NCBI GenBank assembly: GCA_029961685.1
Contig: JARWKL010000009.1
Location: 25,663,237-25,727,236 of the forward strand
Direction: 5' to 3'
Source: Aristolochia californica
Lineage: Eukaryota > Streptophyta > Magnoliopsida > Piperales > Aristolochiaceae
Length of the DNA stretch: 64,000 bases
Positions 54,911 through 64,000 of the stretch are shown here, piece by piece. A program made the position numbers and the translations under genes. Under the pieces are notes generated by a model, which was given only the letters and a program-made list of their open reading frames with translations, was not told where the DNA came from and made no database searches. Within the stretch, counting starts at the first letter, position 1. Each line of letters opens with the position of its first letter.

Positions 54911-57674
54911 TTTTGAATTTATGGAAAAGAGAAATACTTCATTGACTTGATGTTATCAAAGTACATGAACCCCTATTTATAATAGAGAAAAATAGTAGAG
55001 TCCAATTACAATTAAATTACCCTTGTCCCAATTACACCCAAACTCTAACACTTAAAGATAAGTCATAGCTTAATAAAATAACTCAACATAAATAAAAGAC
55101 TAATATAACTAAAACACCTTTAAACTGAAACTCGCTTGTGAGATCACCTTTTGTGATACTCTAGTAAAAATCCACCATATTAATTCTAGCTCTATGAGAC
55201 TACTTACTATGAGAGTCATGTAAGAGGCTTTCATATCTTGTCTTCAACGCTTCCCCTCAAACTGGAGTTTATAACTTCAATTTGCAATAAAAAAGATTCT
55301 TGGTCTTCAATTTTCTTTGTTGCAAAAATTTCTTCTTAGATGCAAAAACTTCATCTTTTGTGCTTCCCATTTCTTGAATATTTTTGTCACTTTAAAATTA
55401 CCACAACATATAGAATAAAATACCTTTTTTTTTTTACTTCTTCTTCTTCTTCTCTCCATCAAGTTGGGAGGTAATAACAGTGAGCCTACCTTGAACCAAA
55501 TAACATAGATGTAGTAATAAGCTCCTCCATCACGGTGTCCCAAGGATAAGTACGACACCCGGTATAAACTCTCAAATGGTAGAAATGGGTGATAAAATAT
55601 AAGTTGAAACCAACCTCAAAGGATTTATAATAATCACTAAAGTGGGTAATGCATATCATTCACAAGACGAAGATAAAAGACCCACAGGTACCAATAAGAA
55701 GTCTCAATGGACTTAAAACACCCATATAAGTAAAAGGGCCAACCAAAGCAATGTTTCAAAAGGGTTTGGCCAAAGGGGATAAGTGAGAGTCAAATAAAGG
55801 ATGGTATGAGAAAGGCTGCCAAACAACCAATGGTGTAATGGGTAAAGAGGAAGATAAGATGATGAGGGCACTATGTGTTTTATTTTTCTAAGAAATTAAA
55901 ATTTTGCATCAAACCAACCAATACCGACAACAATTAGCAAATAATGAACCCAAGGCAAGCAACTAAGGAGTTTTCTTTAGAAATAAAGTCCCAATCAAAG
56001 TGACACAATAGCAGTAACAGAAATTAAGGAAGTTGCACCAAATAGTATGTTGGAATCGATTAATAATCCAAGATAATAATCCAGTCGGAGATAGAGAACT
56101 GAGTTGAACCGAGTCAAATAGTAGATTAATATAATTGAGCCGTAGAAGAAATATGTATAGAACGCAAGACCTAAGCACGTATAACTGAGGCAGAAAATAA
56201 GTGGGCTGAGTCAGGTTGGCCCAAACCCAAGTTGACTCACTAAGTTGACCCAGACCGAGTTGGCTCGAGTTAACTCGGTCGACTAGTGCAGAAGTAGTAA
56301 GCTCAAGTCAGCAAAAACCATCGCTGGTTGAACTCGGGCAGGTCCGATCTGAGACTCAAGCAATCATCTTCTTCCCTGATGCAAAACAGAGCGGGACAAC
56401 AACTTCTAGAAATGGCAACTATGGCAGGAAACTTTTCAAGAGAACCTCGATAGGACTGAATGGCAGAGGGGTTTCCAGAAACCAGTAGAGGAGATATCTT
56501 CCGGATTAACAATAGTAATATCCCTAAGAAGCAGTAGCGAAATAACTTCAAAAACCAGAAAGCAACTTCAGGTCAGAAACAGAAACAGAAACCTCTCCTC
56601 CAAACGAGCAGAAGCAGAAACACAGTTGAGTCGTCTTCCTCTGAAGCTGGTGATAAACTCAGTATGGAAAGGCCGGCGAATAAATTCCAAAAATTAGCAG
56701 TTAAGCAGTAACAGTAATAGTGAATAATTTTTCCAAAATAAGAAACACATCCGAAATCTAATGCCAATAAATAGATTACCCGATGAAGGAGGAGTGTTTG
56801 AATTATCTGTCGTAGTATTTCTGAAGATAGTAGAAAAATCCCGAAGAGGCAGTAGCGGCAGTGATACAAATTTGTAAAGAATTGGGAGTTTCAATAATGA
56901 TTCGATAGAGCGTGAGATGACAGTAATAAACCAGAGTTGGCAATCAGTAGTAAGATCAAGATCAAGTTTCCGGAAAAGAGCTTCTTCCTCAAGGGCACTT
57001 CTGAACAAAGTGATGAACCTCTCTTCTCCGTGGAGGAAATAATACAACAAGATAATCAGCAACTTCCATCAGTGATGAACCAGAAACTCCCGAAAATAGA
57101 ATAGCGAGGCAATAGTAAAAATAGAGAAGAAGATGATTCTCAGAATAAAACTTCGTCAATATATAATATGCAATATTAAAAACTTAGTATAGAGGTGAAA
57201 ACGCAAAACAAACAACAAGTATAGGACCTGAAAAGAGAAAGAAAAATAGTTACAAACCTAAACTGCTAGAGATAATAGATCAGAAAAGGATCACATTATC
57301 TCTATGGGTTGACCTAGTCAACTCACAAAACCTGCTCTTATACCATGTTCAATTTATAGAAAAGAGAAATACTTCATTGACTTGATGTAATCAGAGTACA
57401 TGAGCCCCTGTTTATAATAGAGGAAAGTAGTAGAGCTAAATTACAACTAAACTACCCTTGTCCCAAACTGTAACACTTAAAGATAAGTCCTAGAATAATT
57501 AAATAACTCAACATAAATAGAAGACTAATATAACTAAAACACCTTTAAACTAAAATTCTCTTGTGAGACCACCTTTTGTGAGACTCTTGTAAGACTCCAC
57601 CATATTAGTTCTAGCTCTCTGAGATTGCTTACTATGAAAGTTATGTAAGAGGCTTTCATATCTTCTCTTCAACA
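54911..57674 (-). mobile_element. N2: non-autonomous LTR element without pol
   Basis: The left LTR 54911-55248 and right LTR 57355-57674 match through most of their length (tggaaaagagaaatacttcattgac block, tagttctagctct block). The PPT complement gcttcccctcaaactgg is at 55249 and the PBS complement ctgctcttatacca at about 57341-57354. The internal region of about 2.1 kb shares blocks with N1 and N4 (ctcctccatcacggtgtccc, agtctcaatggacttaaaac). No clear target duplication. No gag or pol. Confidence 0.78.
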
Positions 57675-58340
57675 TAAAATGGATAGATTAAAATTTTGCC
57701 ATTAACCATGTTATTCGTCTGTGTGAGATGTATGCCTTCTAGCATAACTTTATGTGGACCATGGCAAAAGCTCAAACACGATAGTGAACAATTAAGTTGT
57801 CTAGTCAAGACTTGAAGTAAAAAGTCATTGAAGTAATGTTGTTGTGAAGAAGAATTCTCTTCCAATTTGATGTTTGGCACACTTGTCTTCACTGTAGGTA
57901 GTGGGTCTATAGGGATTGCTCAGTAGTATAGTAATAAATCCCTCCATCACGGTGTCCCAACATAGGACACCAAATCTCAAATGGTAGGAGTAAAACTGCC
58001 AAATAAGGGGGTAAGAGGTAATCATCAAAAGATAATATTTTGGGGCCACCATGTGTTTTTTCTTCATTAGAATATCCAATGTTGACAACAATCAGCAACT
58101 GAGAAGTCCGTCAATAATAATGTCTCAGCCAAAGAGACACAATAGCTGAAGCTGAAATGGGCATGAGCCTTAATAACACATACCAAATAATGAATCTTTT
58201 TAAAAATGACCCATAAAATAATCCAAAGATAGTCCATCATTAAATAAGGAAGCTATACCAAATAATATGTTGGAACCAAGTAATAAGGTCCCAATACTTC
58301 AAAATAATAATCTAGCTAGAGACAAGGACCGAGCCGAGCT
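57675..58340 (-). mobile_element. Fragment of an N-element internal region
   Basis: 57890-58340 matches the N1 internal region around 36400-36850 (cactgtaggtagtgggtctat, ccatcacggtgtccc, gtgttttttcttcatt). 57675-57890 is not assigned. It ends where the plus-strand N3 LTR begins. Confidence 0.6.
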
Positions 58341-58738
58341 TGTTGGAAGATAGACCCAAGCCCACATGACCAAGGAAGGCCCACATAACCAAGTGTGTTG
58401 GAAGATGGGTCCAAGCCCATAAAACCAAGGAAGACCAACACATTCAAGAGATGTGGAAGATGGACCCAATCCCACATATCAAGGAGAAGGCCCACAGGCC
58501 CATACAATGATGGCATGATGGTAAATAAAGAGTAATTTGATAGAGATGGCACATATGTAATTAGTTTAAGTTATAGGGTATTATTGTAATAATATATTTT
58601 GATTAATCTATAAATTGAGCATTAAGGGAAGGGTTAGGATGATTAAGTCCACAACTTATTCTTCCTCTGGTTTTCTCCCAATGGGTGTCTTTTTATTTTT
58701 CTCCATGAGCTAAATCCATGGACTCCTGAAAATCAACA
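58341..58738 (+). repeat. N3 5' LTR
   Basis: 398 bp, the plus-oriented relative of the N1 LTR at 38515-38912, with the same ends and internal blocks. Confidence 0.8.
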
Positions 58739-59729
58739 TGGAATCAGAGCATTGATTTTCGGGACTCGTAGTTATGGTACCTTGAAATTCCAAACCCTTT
58801 TTAACTTTGTATTTTTTCTATTTACCATGTCCGTGTTTTTTTTTTCTACTAGTAATTGCCAACATGCCAATACCAATGAGTCCATCATATGCTTGTTTCC
58901 ACTTCCGCAAACTAAGTCTCTGCTTTCGCCGGCACTCGTCACCAGTGGAAAGGCTGGGGCACTGGAAATGTCTCTCCTGCAATGCACCATCAGCACATTT
59001 GTTGCCAACTATCTCTGGAAGAGTTGATTTTTTGGACGTTGTTGTTCATCTCAATTACTGGACTGCCCATTTTGAAGAGAGTTTCAAAACAAAAGTACAT
59101 CACCTTACGAACGAGCGTTGGTGTCTCTATCTGTCTCTCTCATGCAAAGTAATAATAACTCTCCGGTTTTTGGCTCAACAATATCATTAGTAAGAAGGAA
59201 CCCATGACGGTCCTCGACAACCAATACAAAGTTCCAATGGATTTTTCAAAAGACTATTGTGGGTTCAAAGTCGAAGAAGGTAGGAGTTAGACAGCCATGT
59301 TGGGGAAGAGAACCCTGCCAATGAATTTCTTCTACAGGAGTCGAACTTGGACAAAATAATCTGCGGCCGGCAAAAAATTTCTGATATGCCAGAGACCAGC
59401 TCGCTACCATTGCTACTGCTGCCATTTCCATCACCGATGTCATCGCTGAGACTTCGGACATTAACATGGGAGCATTATTCCATCTTCGGAAGTTTTTTGC
59501 TCAAGTCGAATTAATCCAGTCATTGTGACTTCTATTTGATGGAATCATCCATCCCGAGCCGTCAGACGAAAGTCTCTACAAATTTACAAGATTTTTTGTT
59601 TCTCCAAGATTTTATGCTATTTTCGGAAGGTTCACAACTTCTCTAATATGCGGAAGTTTCACTCATTTAACAGAGGAATTCTCTGCAAATCCGTATTGCT
59701 ACTGCTGCCTCTCTTGGACTTTTCTACTT

Positions 59730-62275
59730 TGTTGAATTTATGGAAATGAAAAATACCTCATTAACTTCATTAACTTAATATAATCAGAGTACATGAACCT
59801 CTATTTATAATAGAGGAAGGTAGTAGAGTCCAATTACAATAAAACTACCTTTGTTCCCATTACACCCAAACTCTAACACTTAAATATAAATCCTAGCATA
59901 ATTAAATAACTCAATATAGATAAAAGACAAACTTAACTCAAACTAGAACTCTTCTTCTAGGACATGACCATAAGATAAAAATTCCTTAGTGAGTCCTTGA
60001 TCTTCCAACTTATGTTATAAGGATGCCAGCTTGTGGTAATCATGGCGAGTCCTACTTCTTATGTGCTTGGGCCCATTTTTTGGGACTTCCTTGGTCGTGT
60101 GATCCATCTAATAATACTCTTAGATATGTGGGCTTCCTTGGTTGTGTGGGATTGGGCCTATCTTCCAACACTCCTCCTCAAGATGGGGGTGAAAGAACAT
60201 CATGAACTCCGAAATTGCTACAAATGATCTATAGAATATTTTTGTATAAAATGACACATCTTCCAATATACCTTCATCTTCCAACACTCCCCCTCACGCT
60301 ATTACGCCCTTCCATGAGGTCCTGCTAGCATAATATAAGTGAGAGTAAAAATCACTTCTAGCCGGTAAGTCATTGGTCCATACTCCAGTCCTAATGCTGG
60401 ATGTAGGGCACACTCCGTCTTCTGTAGGTAGTGTGTCTACCGGCATTGCTCTGAAGTGTCCACCACCGTGTCCCTCCACAGAACAACGACTCTCAAGTGG
60501 TAGGGGTAATAAAAGCCATTACAGGGGGGGTTGTGGGTTTATTTATAATGGTGTCCCAATCCGGACACCGACTCTCATGGTGTCCAACTTATAAACCTCG
60601 TAGAAGGACCCATGAAATAATCATAATCTGATAAAAATATTTTTTCTCAAATGCAGAATCTTCATCTTTTGTGCTCTCCCTTTATTTAATAATTTGGTCA
60701 CATAAACTTATCCACAACATAAGAAATAAAATACCTATTTCTTGTACTTCTTCTACTTCTCCCCCTCAAGCTGGGAAGTAATGGCAGTGATCCCAGCTTG
60801 AATCAAATATCGTAGATATAGCAATAAGCCCAAATAACAGAGATGTATAAATAATCCTTCAAACCATGGAGAAGTGAAATATTTTCCTGATATATCAACT
60901 CAAAAAGTGACGCAAAACAATTGGCATAAATTCGAATTTTTTAATACAGTAGAATACCATCATGACCATTGATTCTTCCAATGGGAATATATCTTTAAAT
61001 ATAGATCGGATTGACATGAAATTTTCTTATTCTGAAAGTATACTTAAATAAATTTAATCCAAGTATAACTTAACTTCATAAAATATAATTATTAGAAGAT
61101 AAATAATCTGATATATTTTGGTCTCTGTCATTTGGCCGAACTAAGTATTGTTCCTCCTGTTTTTCTAGAATGACCATTGACTCTTCCAAGATCAATATAT
61201 CCTTATTATAAAATTATAATGATAATTGATTGAATATTTAGAAAATATACTTATGTATCTTTATTTTGATATATAATTCTCCATATAAAATCTCTTTCTT
61301 GATAGCATAAAATATCTCGGAAGTTGAGGCTTTTTGCTGCCACTCGAATCTCTTTTTCAATCTGACCTTTGCTGTTTCAAATATCGATTTCTCTTTGTAG
61401 AAAACTCAGATAAAAAATTGGTTGAATAGGTAAAAGAATATGCTTATAGATATTTATTTTGATATATATATATTTATCCATATAAAGTCTAGTTCTTGAT
61501 AGAAAAAAATACCTCAGAATCTGAAGATTGCTACTGTTACTCGAACCTTTTTGAAATCTGACCTTTGCTCATTCAAATATCGATATCTCTCTGTAGATAA
61601 CTCCAATTGGAACAAATCATTTTTATTTAGAAATTATACTCAAATATATATCTGTCAATATATAATTTTTAATATTAAAAGCTCTTTATAGAGGTAAAAA
61701 ATGCAAAGAAACCTACGGGTGCAGGGACTAAAAAAATAACTACTAACCTAGACATAGGGTTTAGGGTTTAGAGAAAAGGATCACATTACCTTTGTGGGTT
61801 GACCACGTCAACTCATAGAACCTGCTCTGATACCATGTTGAATTTATGAAAAAGAAAAATAATTCATTGACTTTATTAACTTAATATAATCAGAGTACAT
61901 GAACCTCTATTTATAATAGAGAAGGTAGTAGAGTCCAATTACAATACAACTACCTTTGTCCCAATTACACCCAAACTCTAACACTTAAAGGTAAGTCCTA
62001 GCATAATTAAATAACTCAATATAGGTAAAAGACAAACTTAACTCAAACTAGAACTCTTCTAGGATCTGAGCGTAAGATAAAGATGCCTTTGTGAGTCCTT
62101 CTTGATCTTCCAACTTAAGTGATAAGGATGTCAGCTTGTGGTAATCATGGTGAATCCTACTTCTTATGCGCTTGGGCCCATCTTGTGGGCTTTCCTTGGT
62201 CGTATAATCCATCTTATAATACTCTTAGATATGTGGACTTCCTTTATCGTGTGGGCTTGGGCCTATTTTCCAACA
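59730..62275 (-). mobile_element. N4: non-autonomous LTR element with clean target duplication
   Basis: Left LTR 59730-60170 (441 bp) and right LTR 61836-62275 (440 bp), tgttgaat to caaca, differ at a modest number of positions. Target duplication tactt is at 59725-59729 and 62276-62280. The PBS complement gctctgatacca (61824-61835), a perfect initiator-Met match, touches the right LTR. The PPT complement is at 60171-60191, and further PPT-like copies are at about 60286 and 60759. The 1.67-kb internal region is non-coding. It is inserted head-on into N3. Confidence 0.9.
61824..61835 (-). promoter_or_regulatory. N4 primer-binding site
   Basis: Reverse complement is tggtatcagagc, the standard plant initiator-Met tRNA binding site, directly beside the LTR. 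Confidence 0.85.
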
Positions 62276-62890
62276 TACTTTCTTCAGAAAAAATTATGGC
62301 AGTCATTCAGGAAGCATCTCTACTGGATTTTCTAAGTCGTCTCCACTATCGTTGCTATCCCAATTTGTTTGGAAGATGACTTGCCAAAATTAAAATTTTG
62401 CCAAAGTTAGGAATCTTGGTTTTAATCAAGGACCAGACCTTGCCATGATTACGTTAGTGGTTACCTGCTGATTTCCAGAAGTTATTCGTTGGCCTTTCCA
62501 TACCGATTTCATTGCCAACTTCAAAGGAAGACAACTCAGCTACATTTTTTCTTCTGCTTACCGAGAAGAGAGGTTTCTATTTTTTACTTGAAGTGGTTCT
62601 CTATTTTCCCTATTCATCACGCTAATCGAGGAAACAACCTTCAATTAAATCATCTCTCTTGATTTAATAGACTTGCTGAGTGACTCAGACTAAGTGATCT
62701 ACGAGTCAACTCGGGTAGAGCCACACCAGCCAAACTGAGTCAACTTGGGTTAACTCAGACCAAGTCAACTTGGGTCTGGGTCAACCTGACTCGGCCCACT
62801 TATTTCATGCCTCAGTTATACAGGTCCAGATCACAAGGTTTATACCTATTTTTCCTACCACTCGGCTAAATTGGTCTACTATTTGACTCT

Positions 62891-63895
62891 ACAAACCCCT
62901 CTCAATGCCAAGAATTTGCAAGTGTAATGAAGAATGAATTTGAAAAAAAATTTAATGGGTGAACTCACATTCCTACTTGGACTTCAAATAACACAAACCC
63001 AAAATGGCACATGTGTAAATCAGTCCAAATACACTAAGAAATTGCTTAAGAGATTCAACATAAAAATCTTAAATCAATTAACACACCCATGAATTCATCC
63101 TTGAAACTTGACTCGAACAACTCAGGTAGGGTCATAGATCAAAAACTCTATAGAAGTATTATAGGATCCCTACTATACCTTTCAGCTAGTAGACCAAATA
63201 TAATGTTCTCAGCATGCCTATGTGCTAGATTTCAATATGATCCTAGAGCATCTCACTTAGTGGCAGTGAAAAGAATTTTTTGTTATCTACTTGGGACAGC
63301 CAGCTTAGGTTTTTTATACTCAAACTCTTCAACCATTGATCTAGTCAGTTACTCGGATGCTGATTTTACTGGTTTCAAAATTGGCAAAAAAAAAATAAAA
63401 AAATACAAGTGGTAGTTGCCAACTACTTAAAAATATGTTTGTCTCTTGGTTTTTCAAAAATCAACATTCAGTTGCACTATCCACTACCAAAGCTGAACAC
63501 ATAACATGTGGAAGTTTTTGTGCTCAACTTCTTTGGATAATACAATAGTTAGATGACTACCACTTAGTGCAAAAAGAAATTTTAGTCCATTGTGACAACA
63601 TGACTACCATAACTCTAAGTACCGGTTCATTACTTTCAATGAAGACACAGTGCTCAACTTCTTTGGATAATACAATAGTTAGATGACTACCACTTAGTGC
63701 AAAAAGAAATTTTAGTCCATTGTGACAACATGACTACCATAACTCTAAGTACCGGTTCATTACTTTCAATGAAGACACATAGAAATTAGATATCATTTTA
63801 TCAAAGAGCTGGTTCAAACGAAGGCTATTAAGAGTGAATTTATCCCCATTGAAAATCAATTAGCGAATATCTGTTATGCACGCAATAACATTATT
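62891..63895 (+). pseudogene. Copia RT end / RNase H remnant
   Basis: Begins within RT (EFASVMKNEFE..., then GELTFLLGLQI after a frameshift). It continues through the connection region (SKYTKKLLKRF) and RNase H (LYRSIIGSLLYLSASRPNIMFSACLCARFQ, open 63089-63415). Next come the STxAEH-type segment near 63485 and IRYHFIKELVQ near 63785. A perfect tandem duplication of 130 bp disrupts RNase H. The lineage differs from the other copia pieces (CLCARFQ signature). Confidence 0.82.
63520..63779 (+). repeat. Perfect 130-bp tandem duplication
   Basis: 63520-63649 is repeated without change in 63650-63779 (starting gtgctcaacttctttgg, ending gaagacaca). It lies within the RNase H remnant and shifts its frame by 130 bp. 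Confidence 0.95.
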
Positions 63896-64000
63896 TAGTA
63901 ATTTAGAGTATAATTAATTTTTTTCTTTAATTTATTTTATTTTATTTCAATTAAAGAATTAATAGGCCACATGGGCATTTTCGTAATATTTTATCTTGAA
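63896..64000. other. AT-rich end of the window
   Basis: Downstream of RNase H; contains atttattttattttatttc. The 3' LTR of the copia element may begin beyond the window. Nothing else is visible. Confidence 0.4.

Larger units (their letters stand above)
58341..62890 (+). mobile_element. N3: non-autonomous LTR element, plus strand, carrying nested N4
   Basis: The 5' LTR is 58341-58738 (tgttggaa...aatcaaca), followed at once by the PBS tggaatcagagc (58739-58750). The internal region runs 58751-59729 and 62281-62890 around the nested N4. The end part (62680-62880) is the reverse complement of the N1 region 37020-37200, including the repeated gagttgactcgg words. The 3' end is cut off by the copia fragment. 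No pol; one unassigned frame at 58807-59190. Confidence 0.75.

Noticed and set aside
54906..57680. A target duplication for N2
   Set aside because: The 5-bp flanks (ataac and taaaa) do not match and the left LTR start is mutated (ttttgaa), so no duplication is claimed.
61755..61775. gggtttagggtttag, plant telomere-type repeat
   Set aside because: Only about two units, inside the leader region of N4. Far too short for an interstitial telomere array.

Overview
This window looks like flowering-plant nuclear DNA, almost certainly from a transposon-rich intergenic region. It is AT-rich and packed with nested, mostly degenerate LTR retrotransposons of both superfamilies: Ty3/gypsy chromoviruses and Ty1/copia. 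Most of the recognisable primer-binding sites resemble the plant initiator-methionine type. I see no bacterial or viral genome signature. Only one apparently intact cellular gene is visible: an intronless AAA-ATPase of the AATP1/BCS1-like family on the minus strand (51030-52469, stop included).

Layout. 1-2150: remains of a non-autonomous LTR element and a copia fragment. 2151-12814: an unusual cluster of one gypsy family (called GypsyA here). It holds a minus-strand copy, an LTR with primer-binding sites on both sides, a plus-strand internal region facing it, and two places where a tiny TRIM-like element is fused to the gypsy LTR at the primer-binding site. 12815-18010: a young, nearly intact Reina-like chromovirus with 5-bp target duplications. 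It has one long gag-pol frame interrupted by only two stop codons. 18016-18971: the rest of the GypsyA copy it landed in. 18985-28030: a copia element split exactly in its protease motif by GypsyB (21666-27689, target duplication gattg). 28031-31061: a second copia with a complete LTR followed by another primer-binding site.

31600-34101: fragments of several cellular genes (a CIPK-type kinase start, an NPGR1-like TPR protein, and unrecognised coding DNA), with one complete 337-bp TRIM and one partial TRIM. 34190-41735: copia fragments in both orientations around a non-autonomous LTR element (35936-38912). 41930-47178: a third degenerate gypsy, GypsyC. 47380-54413: the single-gene island, flanked on both sides by related minisatellites, each followed by a PPT-like and LTR-like edge. 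54911-62890: at least four members of a non-autonomous LTR family that carry no recognisable pol, two of them nested in opposite orientation. 62905-63895: a copia RT/RNase H remnant containing a perfect 130-bp tandem duplication.

Together the window records successive insertions. The youngest events I can order are the Reina-like element (two base substitutions between its LTRs) and the elements with clean target duplications (GypsyB and the 59730-62275 element). Family names GypsyA-C and N0-N4 are my own labels. No database search was run, so family assignments rest on motifs and on comparisons within the window.
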